37,602 nucleotides of DNA from Bacteroidaceae bacterium (GCA_017525235.1 JAFXTC010000027.1:1-37602), one strand, 5' to 3'; shown: positions 1 to 7,692, counted from the stretch's first letter. Program-made: numbers and translations. The notes: generated from the sequence alone by a model not told the origin.

Positions 1-99
1 ATTTAAATGGAGCTCGCGGGATACAGAACGAGCAGACTGACCTTGCTCTACTAATCTAATGGCTTCGAGTTTTTCTTCTAAACTGTATTTCCGTTTCAT
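1..99 (-). CDS. IS3-family-like transposase OrfA, N-terminus only (partial)
   Basis: A reading frame enters from the left edge and begins at an ATG at 99..97 on the minus strand. The 33 visible residues start MKRKYSLEEKLEAIRLVEQG and continue with a serine/arginine-rich turn, matching the helix-turn-helix start of IS3/IS150-type OrfA proteins that bind the element's ends. It is cut by the window edge, so family placement rests on this short stretch and on the inverted repeat just upstream. Whether the copy is intact cannot be seen. Confidence 0.65.
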   Translation of the reverse strand, partial: MKRKYSLEEKLEAIRLVEQGQSARSVSRELHLN

Positions 100-136
100 C
101 TTGAACCCTTAAGTTGCGTCCAACTTTCTGGGTTCA
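1..136 (-). mobile_element. End of an IS3-like insertion sequence with terminal inverted repeat
   Basis: Read on the minus strand, the segment 136..118 is TGAACCCAGAAAGTTGGAC, which resembles the TGACCC...AAAGTTGGAC terminal repeats of IS150-type elements. It lies about 20 bp before the transposase start codon, as expected for the left end of such an element. The outer end is therefore placed near 136. The other end and any target duplication lie outside the window. Confidence 0.55.
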
Positions 137-286
137 CTTCAGTGACAATGGACAAAAGGGGTATCTAAGACACGGAAGAATATTATAATAATGAATGTTT
201 TAACCATGCTGTTTGATGTCATTGCCTTGTGGTTGTGGAAGGTAAATGCCTTAAGGACTGCCTGATGGCCGTAGCAGTGTCAACAG

Positions 287-832
287 TTATACAATCATCG
301 CCTCTACATCCTTCTCAAAGTCTTTCGGCGCTGTGGTGGGTGCATATCGTTTGATAGTCTCACCATCCTTTGAAATCAGGAATTTGGTGAAGTTCCATTT
401 AATGTCACTATCCTTCTCCACACTATTGCTGATAGCCTTGAAGAGTGTTTTTGCGGCTATGGCCTTCAGGCCTTTGTACTCCTCTGTGGGAGCCTGTGCC
501 TTCAGGTACTCGAAAATAGGGTCTGCATTTGGACCGTTCACATCCGTCTTCTTCATAATCTGGAACGTCACACCGTAGTTCAGTTGGCAGAACTCCTCTA
601 TCTGACCGTCAGTGCCAGGATCCTGCTCCTTGAATTGGTTGCAAGGGAAACCAATGATAACCAGTCCTTTGTCTTTATACTTCTGATTCAACTCCTCCAA
701 TCCTGCGAACTGAGGAGTGAATCCACACTTACTGGCTGTATTTACAATCAGCAGCACTTTACCCTCAAACTGAGCAAAATCCAGTTCTTTTCCTTTGCTT
801 GTAAGAGCTTTGAAATCATAAATCTTTGCCAT
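287..832 (-). CDS. Glutathione peroxidase family thiol peroxidase
   Basis: 181 residues, the usual length of bacterial cysteine-type glutathione peroxidases. These reduce hydrogen peroxide and organic peroxides, in bacteria usually with thioredoxin rather than glutathione. The thioredoxin fold carries the peroxidatic Cys36 in NTASKCGFTPQ, the GFPCNQF motif (Cys64, Gln67) and the WNFTKFL motif (Trp146, Asn147), so the Cys-Gln-Trp-Asn catalytic set is complete. Cys82 in EFCQLNYGVTF is the likely resolving cysteine. There is no signal peptide, so it should be cytoplasmic. It is transcribed alone from a strong promoter match (889-920). No Shine-Dalgarno is visible before the ATG. Confidence 0.93.
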   Translation of the reverse strand: MAKIYDFKALTSKGKELDFAQFEGKVLLIVNTASKCGFTPQFAGLEELNQKYKDKGLVIIGFPCNQFKEQDPGTDGQIEEFCQLNYGVTFQIMKKTDVNGPNADPIFEYLKAQAPTEEYKGLKAIAAKTLFKAISNSVEKDSDIKWNFTKFLISKDGETIKRYAPTTAPKDFEKDVEAMIV

Positions 833-888
833 ACACGAGTTGTTTGTTTTAGTTGTTAAACGTTATGTTGTGGTATTAATTTCGACTG

Positions 889-920
889 CAAAAATATAAA
901 TAAACAGGCAAACCGCCAAA
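889..920 (-). promoter_or_regulatory. Bacteroidetes-type promoter for the glutathione peroxidase gene
   Basis: On the minus strand a -33 TTTG (920..917) is followed after exactly 20 bp by the -7 box TATTTTTG (896..889). This is the TTTG-N19-21-TAnnTTTG consensus of the Bacteroides primary sigma factor. Transcription would start near 882, giving a leader of about 50 nt. Confidence 0.7.
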
Positions 921-965
921 GAAATATGGAGGAGGAGGGAGGCGAAGAAACGTTTCATGAGTACT

Positions 966-3158
966 TTACCTTATGAAGAGCATTTCGCGGTACTTGGGCA
1001 AGGGCCACAGCTCATCGTCAACGATAAGTTCCAGCTCGTCGATGTGATAACGAATCTTCTCGATGAGCGGGGCTACGGTATCGTGGTAGGCAATGGCTTT
1101 CTGGCGTACGCTCTCAATCTTGTTGGCAACACGGCGGGCTTCGATGAGGGCTTCTACGTTCTCGGTGATGAAGCTGCTGTGCTCGCTGATGCGCTCAATA
1201 AGAGCCAGGTTGTTGGCGCTGACCTTGATGGCGGTCTGCTCGGGGAATATCTCCTTTACCTTGTGTACATTATCTATTAGCTGACTCTGATACTTGGTGG
1301 CTACGGGGATGATGTGGTTCAGGCAGAGGTCGCCAAAGATGCGGGCCTCGATCTGTATCTTCTTGGTGTAGGTTTCTTGCTTGATTTCGGTGCGTGCCTC
1401 CAGTTCGGCCTCTGAGAGGACGTGCATATCGCCAAACATCTTTATGGTATCGGGCTTCAGGTAGTTGTCGAGCATCAGCGGGGCGCTGTTCTCTACATCC
1501 AAGCCACGACGGGCTGCTTCCTGCTTCCACTCTTCGCTGTAGCCGTTGCCGTCGAAGCGGATGGGCTTGCAGGTGAGGATGTCCTCGCGAACGGTCTTCA
1601 GAACGGCCTTCATGGGCTCTGTGCCGCCTTCTACGAGTTTATCTACACGCTCCTTAAAGTTGGTCAGAGCCTCGGCCATTGCGGTGTTGAGGACAATCAT
1701 TGAGGCGGCGCAGTTGGCCTGCGAACCTGCGGCACGGAACTCGAAGCGGTTACCTGTGAAGGCAAAGGGCGAGGTGCGGTTACGGTCGGTATTATCGAGC
1801 AGAATTTCGGGAATCTGGGGAATATCCAAAGTGAGGGATTGTTTGCCCTTGAGGTTGATAATCTCCTCGTCGGTAGCATTCTCCAAGTGGTTGAGCAACT
1901 CGGAAAGCTGCTTGCCCAGGAAGCTGGAGATGATGGCGGGAGGAGCCTCGTTGGCACCCAGACGGTGCGCATTGGTGGCTGAGATGATGCTGGCCTTGAG
2001 CAAGCCATTATGCTTGTAAACGGCCATCAGACTCTCGACCAAGAAGGTAACGAAGCGCAGGTTGTCGAGGGGTGTTTTGCCTGGGGCATGCAACAGGACA
2101 CCTGTATCGGTAGAGAGGCTCCAGTTGTTGTGCTTGCCGCTTCCGTTTACGCCGCCAAAGGGCTTCTCGTGCAGCAGGCAGCGGAAACCATGCTTGCGGG
2201 CTACCTTGCGCATGAGCATCATCAGGAGCATGTTATGGTCGACGGCCAAGTTGCACTCTTCGAAGATGGGAGCCAGCTCGAACTGGTTGGGAGCTACCTC
2301 GTTGTGGCGTGTCTTGCAGGGAATACCCAGCTCGAGGGCCTTAATCTCGAGGTCCTTCATGAAAGCTGCCACACGTCCGGGGATGTTGCCAAAATAGTGG
2401 TCGTCCATCTGTTGGTTCTTGGCGCTGTCGTGCCCCATCAGGGTACGACCTGTCATCACTAAGTCGGGACGGGCAGCATAGAGGTCTTCATCTACCAAGA
2501 AATATTCCTGCTCCCAGCCCAGATTGGTAATAACCTTCTTGACATCGGGGTAGAAATAGCGTGCTACGGCTGTTGCGGCCTTATCGACGGCCATCAGGGA
2601 TTTCTTGAGGGGAGCCTTATAGTCGAGTGCTTCGCCTGTATAGGAAATGAAGACGGTGGGAATCATGAGCGTATCGCCCACCACAAAGACGGGGCTGGCA
2701 GGGTCCCATGCAGAGTAGCCGCGAGCCTCGAAGGTGGAGCGGATGCCGCCACTGGGGAACGAGCTGGCATCGGGTTCCTGCTGCACCAGTTGCTTGCCTG
2801 TGAACTCCTCGGCAAGGCCTCCCTTTCCGTCGTGCTCCACAAAGCCGTCGTGCTTCTCGGCAGTTCCCTCAGTAAGGGGCTGGAACCAGTGTGTGCAGTG
2901 TGTGGCGCCCAATTCCATCGCCCACTTCTTCATACCCTCGGCAACGATGTTGGCAGTTGCCAAGTCGAGGGTATCGCCGTTGTCCATAACATCGCACATC
3001 TTCTTATATACCTTGGCGGGAAGGTACTGGTACATCTTCTTACGATTGAAGACGTACTTGCCGAAAAACTCGCTGGGGCGTTCAGCACGATTGGGAACGG
3101 GAATGGGTTTCTTATTAAAAGCTCCTCTTACGACTTGAAATCTGAGTGTACTTGACAT
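966..3158 (-). CDS. glnN: Glutamine synthetase type III
   Basis: 730 residues, typical of the large GSIII form found in Bacteroidetes and cyanobacteria, which makes glutamine from glutamate, ammonia and ATP in the cytoplasm. The N-terminus carries the GSIII signature region (PSEFFGKYVFNRKKM), and the catalytic domain has the GGVNGSGKHNNWS ATP/glutamate-binding motif, KTRHNEVAPNQFE and NRTSPFAFTGNRFE. The start ATG lies only 5 bp after the aguB stop and no promoter is visible between them, so glnN is probably read as the last gene of aguA-aguB-glnN. That arrangement would place ammonia capture directly behind ammonia-releasing steps. No clear terminator follows the stop. Confidence 0.96.
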   Translation of the reverse strand: MSSTLRFQVVRGAFNKKPIPVPNRAERPSEFFGKYVFNRKKMYQYLPAKVYKKMCDVMDNGDTLDLATANIVAEGMKKWAMELGATHCTHWFQPLTEGTAEKHDGFVEHDGKGGLAEEFTGKQLVQQEPDASSFPSGGIRSTFEARGYSAWDPASPVFVVGDTLMIPTVFISYTGEALDYKAPLKKSLMAVDKAATAVARYFYPDVKKVITNLGWEQEYFLVDEDLYAARPDLVMTGRTLMGHDSAKNQQMDDHYFGNIPGRVAAFMKDLEIKALELGIPCKTRHNEVAPNQFELAPIFEECNLAVDHNMLLMMLMRKVARKHGFRCLLHEKPFGGVNGSGKHNNWSLSTDTGVLLHAPGKTPLDNLRFVTFLVESLMAVYKHNGLLKASIISATNAHRLGANEAPPAIISSFLGKQLSELLNHLENATDEEIINLKGKQSLTLDIPQIPEILLDNTDRNRTSPFAFTGNRFEFRAAGSQANCAASMIVLNTAMAEALTNFKERVDKLVEGGTEPMKAVLKTVREDILTCKPIRFDGNGYSEEWKQEAARRGLDVENSAPLMLDNYLKPDTIKMFGDMHVLSEAELEARTEIKQETYTKKIQIEARIFGDLCLNHIIPVATKYQSQLIDNVHKVKEIFPEQTAIKVSANNLALIERISEHSSFITENVEALIEARRVANKIESVRQKAIAYHDTVAPLIEKIRYHIDELELIVDDELWPLPKYREMLFIR

Positions 3159-3163
3159 CTTTC

Positions 3164-4048
3164 TTATTTTTCTTTATCAATAAATCTTTTTATCAGCCCG
3201 TCATAGTCCTCGATGCGGCGGTCGCGGAGGAAGGGCCACCAACGACGGACATTCTCGCTTCGCTGCATATCTATCTCGACTACCATGTTTACTTCCTCGT
3301 CCTTGGGGGCACGGTAGAGTATCTCGCCCTGCGGACCAGCCACAAAGCTGCTGCCCCAGAACTGAATGCCATTGGTCTGACCGCTGGGGTCGGACTCATG
3401 TCCCACACGATTGACGGCAATCACAGGCAGGCCGTTGGCAACAGCATGACCGCGCTGAACGGTGGTCCATGCTTCGCGCTGACGCTCCTGCTCCTCGGGC
3501 GTATCGCTGCTCTCGTAGCCGATAGCGGTAGGGTAGATAAGCAATTCGGCTCCCTGCAGGGCCATGAGGCGGGCTCCCTCGGGGTACCATTGGTCCCAGC
3601 AAACCTGAATGCCTAAAAGTCCCAGGCTAGTCTTGATGGGATGGAAGCCTAAATCGCCAGGTGTGAAGTAGAACTTCTCGTAGTAAGCAGGGTCATCGGG
3701 GATGTGCATCTTGCGGTATTTGCCTGCTATGGAGCCGTCCTTCTCGAAAACCACAGCTGTATTATGATACAGCCCTGCAGCTCTGCGCTCGAAGAGACTT
3801 GTCACCAGTACAATGCCGTGCTGACGGGCCAATTCGCCATAGAACTGGGTGCTGGGCCCTGGAATGGGCTCGGCCAAAGAGAAGTTATCCACATTCTCGG
3901 TCTGACAGAAATAAAGGCTGTTGTGCAACTCCTGCAGTACAACCAACTGTGCGCCTTGCTTTGCCACTTGGGCAATATTCTGCGCCAGTTTCTGCTTGTT
4001 ATCTTCTGTGTTGGCAGTGCAACTTTGCTGTATAATTCCGACTTTCAT
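3164..4048 (-). CDS. aguB: N-carbamoylputrescine amidase
   Basis: 294 residues, a nitrilase-superfamily hydrolase that splits N-carbamoylputrescine to putrescine, CO2 and ammonia. The Glu-Lys-Cys triad is visible as Glu40 (VLQELHNS), Lys113 (YRKMHIPDD) and Cys150 (IQVCWDQWYPE); the CWDQW context and the upstream agmatine deiminase are characteristic of AguB. It has no signal peptide. It sits between aguA (84-bp spacer made largely of tandem repeats) and glnN (5-bp gap). Its start codon immediately follows the repeat tract, and I see no Shine-Dalgarno. Confidence 0.94.
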   Translation of the reverse strand: MKVGIIQQSCTANTEDNKQKLAQNIAQVAKQGAQLVVLQELHNSLYFCQTENVDNFSLAEPIPGPSTQFYGELARQHGIVLVTSLFERRAAGLYHNTAVVFEKDGSIAGKYRKMHIPDDPAYYEKFYFTPGDLGFHPIKTSLGLLGIQVCWDQWYPEGARLMALQGAELLIYPTAIGYESSDTPEEQERQREAWTTVQRGHAVANGLPVIAVNRVGHESDPSGQTNGIQFWGSSFVAGPQGEILYRAPKDEEVNMVVEIDMQRSENVRRWWPFLRDRRIEDYDGLIKRFIDKEK

Positions 4049-4060
4049 CTTTTCTGATTT

Positions 4061-4129
4061 TTCCGAGTAATCTGAGTATTCCGAGTAATCTGAGTATTCC
4101 GAGTAATCTGAGTATTCCGAGTAATCTGA
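4061..4129. repeat. 18-bp tandem repeat in the aguA-aguB spacer
   Basis: The unit TTCCGAGTAATCTGAGTA occurs at 4061-4078, 4079-4096 and 4097-4114, with a fourth, diverging copy from 4115. Each 18-mer is itself two related 9-mers. The tract fills most of the spacer between the aguA stop (4133) and the aguB start (4048), so it is transcribed as part of the operon leader to aguB. Copy-number change would alter spacing but no reading frame. Confidence 0.9.
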
Positions 4130-4132
4130 TTG

Positions 4133-5272
4133 CTAGCTGTCAATGTTCACCGCTCCTAGTGGGAACTGCATGGCTGAGCAATGAATGGAGCCGTGCTGAA
4201 GGATGAGTGTCTGGCTGTCTATCTCCACAATCTCGTGCTTGGGGAATGCCTTGGCCAGCTGGTTGTGTGCCTGACGGTCGAGTTCGTAATCGCCATAGAC
4301 GGGCATCAGTACAGCCTTGTTTATAATTAAGAAGTTGGCGTATGTGGCAGGCAGACGAGTACCGTCCTCGTCGAACCGCTTGGGTGCCATAGGCAGGGGA
4401 ATAAGATTGTAGGGCTCGCCGCTCAGGGTTTGGAAGGTGCGCAACTGCTCTTCCATGAGTTTCAGCTCGGCATAATGCTCGTCTTCTGTATCCGTACACT
4501 GCACATAGGCAATGGTGTTGTTGGGACAGAATCGTGCCAGCGTATCTATGTGGCTGTCTGTATCGTCGCCAGCCAGATAACCGTGATCTAACCAAAGGAT
4601 GCGTTCGGCATGAAGGTAGGAGAGCAGGCGTTTCTCGATATCGGCCTGCGTAAGAGGCTGGTTCCTGTGAGGTGCCAAAAGGCATTGGCTGGTAGTAAGG
4701 ATGGTGCCCTGACCGTCGCTCTCTATACTGCCGCCCTCAAGAACGAAATCCAGATGGTCTTCGTATTCGCCCTTGAAAACACCTTGCTGCACGAGGCTGC
4801 GACAAATCTGATTATCGAGTTCTGCAGGGAACTTCTCGCCCCATCCGTTGAATGTAAAGTCGAGTAGGCGAGTGCCCGTCTCGGTAAGCAAGGTGATAAA
4901 GCCGTGATCGCGAGCCCAGGTGTCGTTGGTGGGCATTTGGCAATACGTAATCTGTTCACAAACCTGTTTGGGCAACTGTTCTGAGAGTAACGCTTTTACC
5001 TGTTCCTGCTCTGGGGTAACGATGAGAAGCTTCTCGCGTGAAGCAATCTGCATGGCCATCTGAATGTAGCACTTCGTTACTTCCTTAAGCACGGGAGCCC
5101 AATCGGTTCCTGCATGTGGCCACGTAAGCTGAACAGCACATTGCGGATACCATTCGGCAGGCAAATGGGTGGAGCGAATCTCTGTAAGCTCTGGTCCGTG
5201 CTCCTCATCATAGCGTAGTTGCAGGAGCAGATCGGTGATTGTTGTTGTGGGGCGTTGAAAGTGTATAGCCAT
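4133..5272 (-). CDS. aguA: Agmatine deiminase
   Basis: 379 residues from the ATG at 5272..5270. A guanidine-modifying-enzyme fold protein that converts agmatine to N-carbamoylputrescine and ammonia. Visible features include PAEWYPQCAVQLTWPHAGTDW near the N-terminus, NDTWARDHGF, the FVLEGGSIESDGQGT strand, DTDSHIDTLARF, and the C-terminal nucleophile Cys365 in HGSIHCSAMQFP. An in-frame upstream extension of 40 residues exists, but it would translate the promoter and a heptamer repeat, so the shorter start is chosen. First gene of aguA-aguB-glnN, serving the ADC branch of polyamine synthesis; no arginine decarboxylase gene is in the window. Confidence 0.94.
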   Translation of the reverse strand: MAIHFQRPTTTITDLLLQLRYDEEHGPELTEIRSTHLPAEWYPQCAVQLTWPHAGTDWAPVLKEVTKCYIQMAMQIASREKLLIVTPEQEQVKALLSEQLPKQVCEQITYCQMPTNDTWARDHGFITLLTETGTRLLDFTFNGWGEKFPAELDNQICRSLVQQGVFKGEYEDHLDFVLEGGSIESDGQGTILTTSQCLLAPHRNQPLTQADIEKRLLSYLHAERILWLDHGYLAGDDTDSHIDTLARFCPNNTIAYVQCTDTEDEHYAELKLMEEQLRTFQTLSGEPYNLIPLPMAPKRFDEDGTRLPATYANFLIINKAVLMPVYGDYELDRQAHNQLAKAFPKHEIVEIDSQTLILQHGSIHCSAMQFPLGAVNIDS

Positions 5273-5295
5273 GCGTTCTATATATAAATTAGGTG

Positions 5296-5303
5296 CAAAG
5301 GTA
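5296..5303 (-). promoter_or_regulatory. Predicted -7 box for aguA-aguB-glnN
   Basis: TACCTTTG on the minus strand at 5303..5296, an exact match to the Bacteroidetes -7 consensus. The leader would be about 16 nt. No TTTG is present at the expected -33 position, which is occupied instead by the TGAAGAG repeat tract, so activity may depend on another element. Confidence 0.55.
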
Positions 5304-5313
5304 CGAAAAAAAA

Positions 5314-5341
5314 TGAAGAGTGAAGAGTGAAGAGTGAAAAA
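5314..5341. repeat. Heptamer tandem repeat between divergent aguA and nif3-like genes
   Basis: Three exact TGAAGAG units (5314-5334) plus a variant TGAAAAA (5335-5341). The tract lies between two divergent -7 boxes, covering the -33 position of the aguA promoter. Confidence 0.8.
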
Positions 5342-5353
5342 TGACAAAAGAAA

Positions 5354-5385
5354 TTTGGAAATTATCTTCTTTTGGCGTACCTTTG
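5354..5385 (+). promoter_or_regulatory. Bacteroidetes-type promoter for the Nif3-like/zinc-ribbon operon
   Basis: TTTG (5354-5357), a 20-bp gap, then TACCTTTG (5378-5385). This is a full match to the primary sigma consensus with ideal spacing. Transcription would start near 5392, leaving a 15-nt leader to the ATG at 5407. Confidence 0.75.
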
Positions 5386-5406
5386 CACCCAAGAAACGTA
5401 CTTACT

Positions 5407-6222
5407 ATGAGCGTGACAGTTCGGGAAGTGATGAACGCCCTTGAAAATTTCGCGCCTCTGCCCTTACAGGAAAGCTATGATAATGCTGGCTTGCAGGTTG
5501 GACTGACAGAGGCGGAAGTCTCAGGGGTTTTATTGTGCCTTGACGTGACCGAAGAAGTGATTTCTGAGGCTGTGGAGTTGGGGTGCAATCTTATTGTGTC
5601 GCATCATCCGTTGCTGTTCCGCGGCCTGAAGGTGCTCTCTGATACCGATATGGTGCAGCGCTGCGTAAGGATGGCCGTTCAGAACGACATAAACATTTAT
5701 TCTGCTCATACCAATCTGGACAGCGCCATAGATGGTGTGAACTACGCCATTGCAGAGCGCTTGGGGCTGGTGGATGTGGAGCTTATGCAACAGCGGAAAG
5801 TGCCTGTGCATGCTGACGCAAGAGAACGCATGGTATTGGCTGGCAACGGTGTGATAGGTTATCTGACGGAGGGCGAGGATTCGTTGGTGTTCCTGCAAAG
5901 GGTAAAGCAAGCCTTTGGCGTAGAATGTCTGATGCACAACGAGTTGCTGCAGCGTCCCATACAATGTGTGGCAATTTGTGGCGGGGCAGGTGATTTCCTG
6001 CTGGACGAGGCCATCCGACTGAAAGCAGATGCCTTCCTGACGGGCGAGATGCATTACCATCAATACTTCGGGCACGCTCAGCAGATACAGATTGGCGTGT
6101 TGGGACATTATCAGAGCGAACAGTACACAACGAACATCCTGCGTGGTGTGATTGAGGACAGATTCCCCAGTCTGGCACTCTTTAAGACTACCGTTTGTAC
6201 GAATCCGATTAAGTATCTTTAG
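5407..6222 (+). CDS. Nif3-like dinuclear metal centre protein (YbgI/DUF34 family)
   Basis: 271 residues from ATG 5407. The longer frame from 5341 is rejected because it would run through the promoter. The family forms toroidal hexamers with a two-metal site. The ligands are visible in SHHPLLF (His66, His67), AHTNLD (His101, Asp105) and the C-terminal GEMHYHQYF...GHYQSE segment with its late His and Glu. Length matches the compact form lacking the PII-like insert found in roughly 370-residue relatives. The biochemical role is unsettled; some databases call it GTP cyclohydrolase I type 2. It is followed after 73 bp by the zinc-ribbon gene, a pairing I recall from many bacteria. Confidence 0.9.
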   Translation: MSVTVREVMNALENFAPLPLQESYDNAGLQVGLTEAEVSGVLLCLDVTEEVISEAVELGCNLIVSHHPLLFRGLKVLSDTDMVQRCVRMAVQNDINIYSAHTNLDSAIDGVNYAIAERLGLVDVELMQQRKVPVHADARERMVLAGNGVIGYLTEGEDSLVFLQRVKQAFGVECLMHNELLQRPIQCVAICGGAGDFLLDEAIRLKADAFLTGEMHYHQYFGHAQQIQIGVLGHYQSEQYTTNILRGVIEDRFPSLALFKTTVCTNPIKYL

Positions 6223-6226
6223 GTTG

Positions 6227-6261
6227 GTTTACCGTTTACTGTTTACCGTTTAGAGTTTAGA
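6227..6261. repeat. Five GTTTANN heptamers in the Nif3-zinc ribbon spacer
   Basis: Consecutive units GTTTACC, GTTTACT, GTTTACC, GTTTAGA, GTTTAGA fill the spacer just after the Nif3-like stop codon. The 7-bp period is the same as that of the unrelated TGAAGAG tract upstream of the operon. Confidence 0.85.
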
Positions 6262-6295
6262 GAAAACAGAATATTATCAAATTGAAAATATAATT

Positions 6296-7129
6296 ATGGC
6301 AAGAGAAAAAGTTAAGGATCCCGCAGATTTGAGCGTGGAAGAAAAACTGAAGAATCTGTATGAGCTGCAGAAACTGCTGACGGAAATCGACAAGATTAAG
6401 ACGTTGCGTGGTGAATTGCCCTTGGAGGTTCAGGATTTGGAAGATGAAATAGAGGGTTTGGCTACCCGTGCAGAAAAGATTACCGCTGAGGTAGCAGAGT
6501 TGAAGCGCGAAATTAACCAGCGTAATGGCGATATAGAGGTTAACAACAGCAACATAGAGCGTTTTAAGACTCAGATGGACAGCGTGAGAAATAATCGCGA
6601 GTACGATACGCTGAGCAAGCAGATTGAGTATGCTGAGTTGGATAATGTGCTGAACGAGAAGAAAATAGCTGAGGCAAAGGCGTTAGTTGAGAGTAAGGTT
6701 AGCGAGATTACACGTTGCAACTTGCTGGCTAACGACAGACGTGCAGACTTGGAAGTTAAGCGTGGCGAACTGGAGGAAATTATTGCTGAGACCAAGGCTG
6801 ATGAAGATAAGTTGCGCGAGAGAGCCAAGAATCTGGAACTGACAATTGAGCCCCGTTTGCTGGGTGCCTTCAAGCGTATTCGCAGAAACAGCCGTAATGG
6901 TTTGGGTGTTGTTTATGTGCAGCGTGATGCCTGCGGAGGATGTTTCAACAAGATTCCACCTCAGCGCCAGTTGGATATTCGTATGCGTAAGAAAATCATT
7001 GTTTGCGAATACTGCGGCCGTATTATGGTAGACCCTGAACTGGCTGGCGTTGAACTGATGGGAAAAGAGGATAAGCCAAAGCGCAGAAGATCTGCTCGCA
7101 AGAAGGCTGAAGAGGGCACAGAAGATTAA
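6296..7129 (+). CDS. C4-type zinc-ribbon coiled-coil protein (CT398-like)
   Basis: 277 residues. Residues about 15-185 form a long heptad-rich, Glu/Lys-rich helical hairpin, and the C-terminal zinc ribbon uses Cys213/Cys216 (ACGGCF) and Cys237/Cys240 (VCEYCG). The tail is strongly basic (KPKRRRSARKKAEE), suggesting nucleic-acid contact. Family members resemble Chlamydia CT398, whose interaction with sigma-54 and secretion components has been reported; the general role is not known. It is second in the operon with the Nif3-like gene and ends at a strong terminator. Confidence 0.88.
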   Translation: MAREKVKDPADLSVEEKLKNLYELQKLLTEIDKIKTLRGELPLEVQDLEDEIEGLATRAEKITAEVAELKREINQRNGDIEVNNSNIERFKTQMDSVRNNREYDTLSKQIEYAELDNVLNEKKIAEAKALVESKVSEITRCNLLANDRRADLEVKRGELEEIIAETKADEDKLRERAKNLELTIEPRLLGAFKRIRRNSRNGLGVVYVQRDACGGCFNKIPPQRQLDIRMRKKIIVCEYCGRIMVDPELAGVELMGKEDKPKRRRSARKKAEEGTED

Positions 7130-7162
7130 AAAGACAATCTCTCAATAAAAATAAAAAGAAAT

Positions 7163-7197
7163 GCGCTCATCCTGTGAAAAGGGTGGGCGTTTTTTTA
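7163..7197 (+). terminator. Intrinsic terminator after the zinc-ribbon gene
   Basis: A ten-pair stem GCGCTCATCC/GGGTGGGCGT (three G-U pairs) with an 8-nt loop is followed by six to seven T. The T-tract runs into the TAA stop codon of the convergent minus-strand gene at 7195-7197. Confidence 0.85.
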
Positions 7198-7650
7198 TGG
7201 GTAAAGTGCTTGCCACGAAGGGATGTCGGACAGGAACTCGTAGGTCTCGTCCTCGTAATTTATCCTACAGCAGTAATGCTGCATCCCATTGCTGACAATA
7301 AGCCAACGCACCCGCATCTTCATGTTGTAGCGACTAATCTGGTTAAAAACACTCTGATTGATGGTGATATGAGGTGCTTTGTACTCAACAATCATTATAG
7401 GGCGAGCCTGGGTGTCGTAAACAACCGTGTCGCAGCGCTTCTGTGTGTTGTTCAGATTCAGGGCAACCTCGTTGGCAATACAAGAGGGGTTATATCCCTT
7501 TTGGGTGATAAGAAAATGAATGAAGTGCTGACGAACCCACTCTTCGGGGGTAAGAACAACGTATTTTTTGCGTAAAACGTCAAAAACCGTCACTCTATTT
7601 CCTTTTCTTTGTAACTTTAGGTCCGTTTTTGGTAAATTCAGCGCTTCCAT
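7195..7650 (-). CDS. Standalone HsdR N-terminal-type PD-(D/E)XK nuclease domain protein
   Basis: 151 residues from the ATG at 7650..7648; a longer frame to 7818 overlaps the divergent amn gene and is rejected. The sequence matches the HSDR_N_2 domain, with Glu61 (ANEVALN), Asp74 (KRCDTVVYD) and Glu89-x-Lys91 (MIVEYKAP) forming a complete PD-(D/E)XK site, followed by QISRYN, the Q-R-Y segment usual after the core. No helicase, methylase or specificity gene is nearby, so this is not a type I restriction system. From memory, such single-domain proteins sit beside holA in many Bacteroidetes, which points to a housekeeping or repair role. Function unknown. Confidence 0.85.
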   Translation of the reverse strand: MEALNLPKTDLKLQRKGNRVTVFDVLRKKYVVLTPEEWVRQHFIHFLITQKGYNPSCIANEVALNLNNTQKRCDTVVYDTQARPIMIVEYKAPHITINQSVFNQISRYNMKMRVRWLIVSNGMQHYCCRINYEDETYEFLSDIPSWQALYP

Positions 7651-7664
7651 TTCAGAATAATTTG

Positions 7665-7672
7665 TATCTTTG
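7665..7672 (+). promoter_or_regulatory. Predicted -7 box for amn-holA
   Basis: TATCTTTG matches TAnnTTTG. It lies 20 bp before the amn ATG, giving a leader of about 13 nt. No good -33 TTTG is seen; that position falls inside the start of the divergent nuclease-domain gene. Confidence 0.55.
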
Positions 7673-7692
7673 CCTACAAAAATACATAAATT

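Noticed and set aside
947-956. GAAACGTTTC palindrome after glnN as a terminator
   Set aside because: The stem has no loop and no T-tract follows on the minus strand.
4061-4129. CRISPR array
   Set aside because: Units are 18 bp in direct tandem with no spacers and no cas genes.
5273-5392. 40-residue N-terminal extension of agmatine deiminase that looks like a signal peptide
   Set aside because: It would translate the -7 box and the TGAAGAG repeat; the enzyme is cytoplasmic and the start at 5272 gives the normal length.
7195-7650. Part of a type I restriction-modification system
   Set aside because: Only the HsdR N-terminal nuclease domain is present; no helicase, methylase or specificity genes are nearby.
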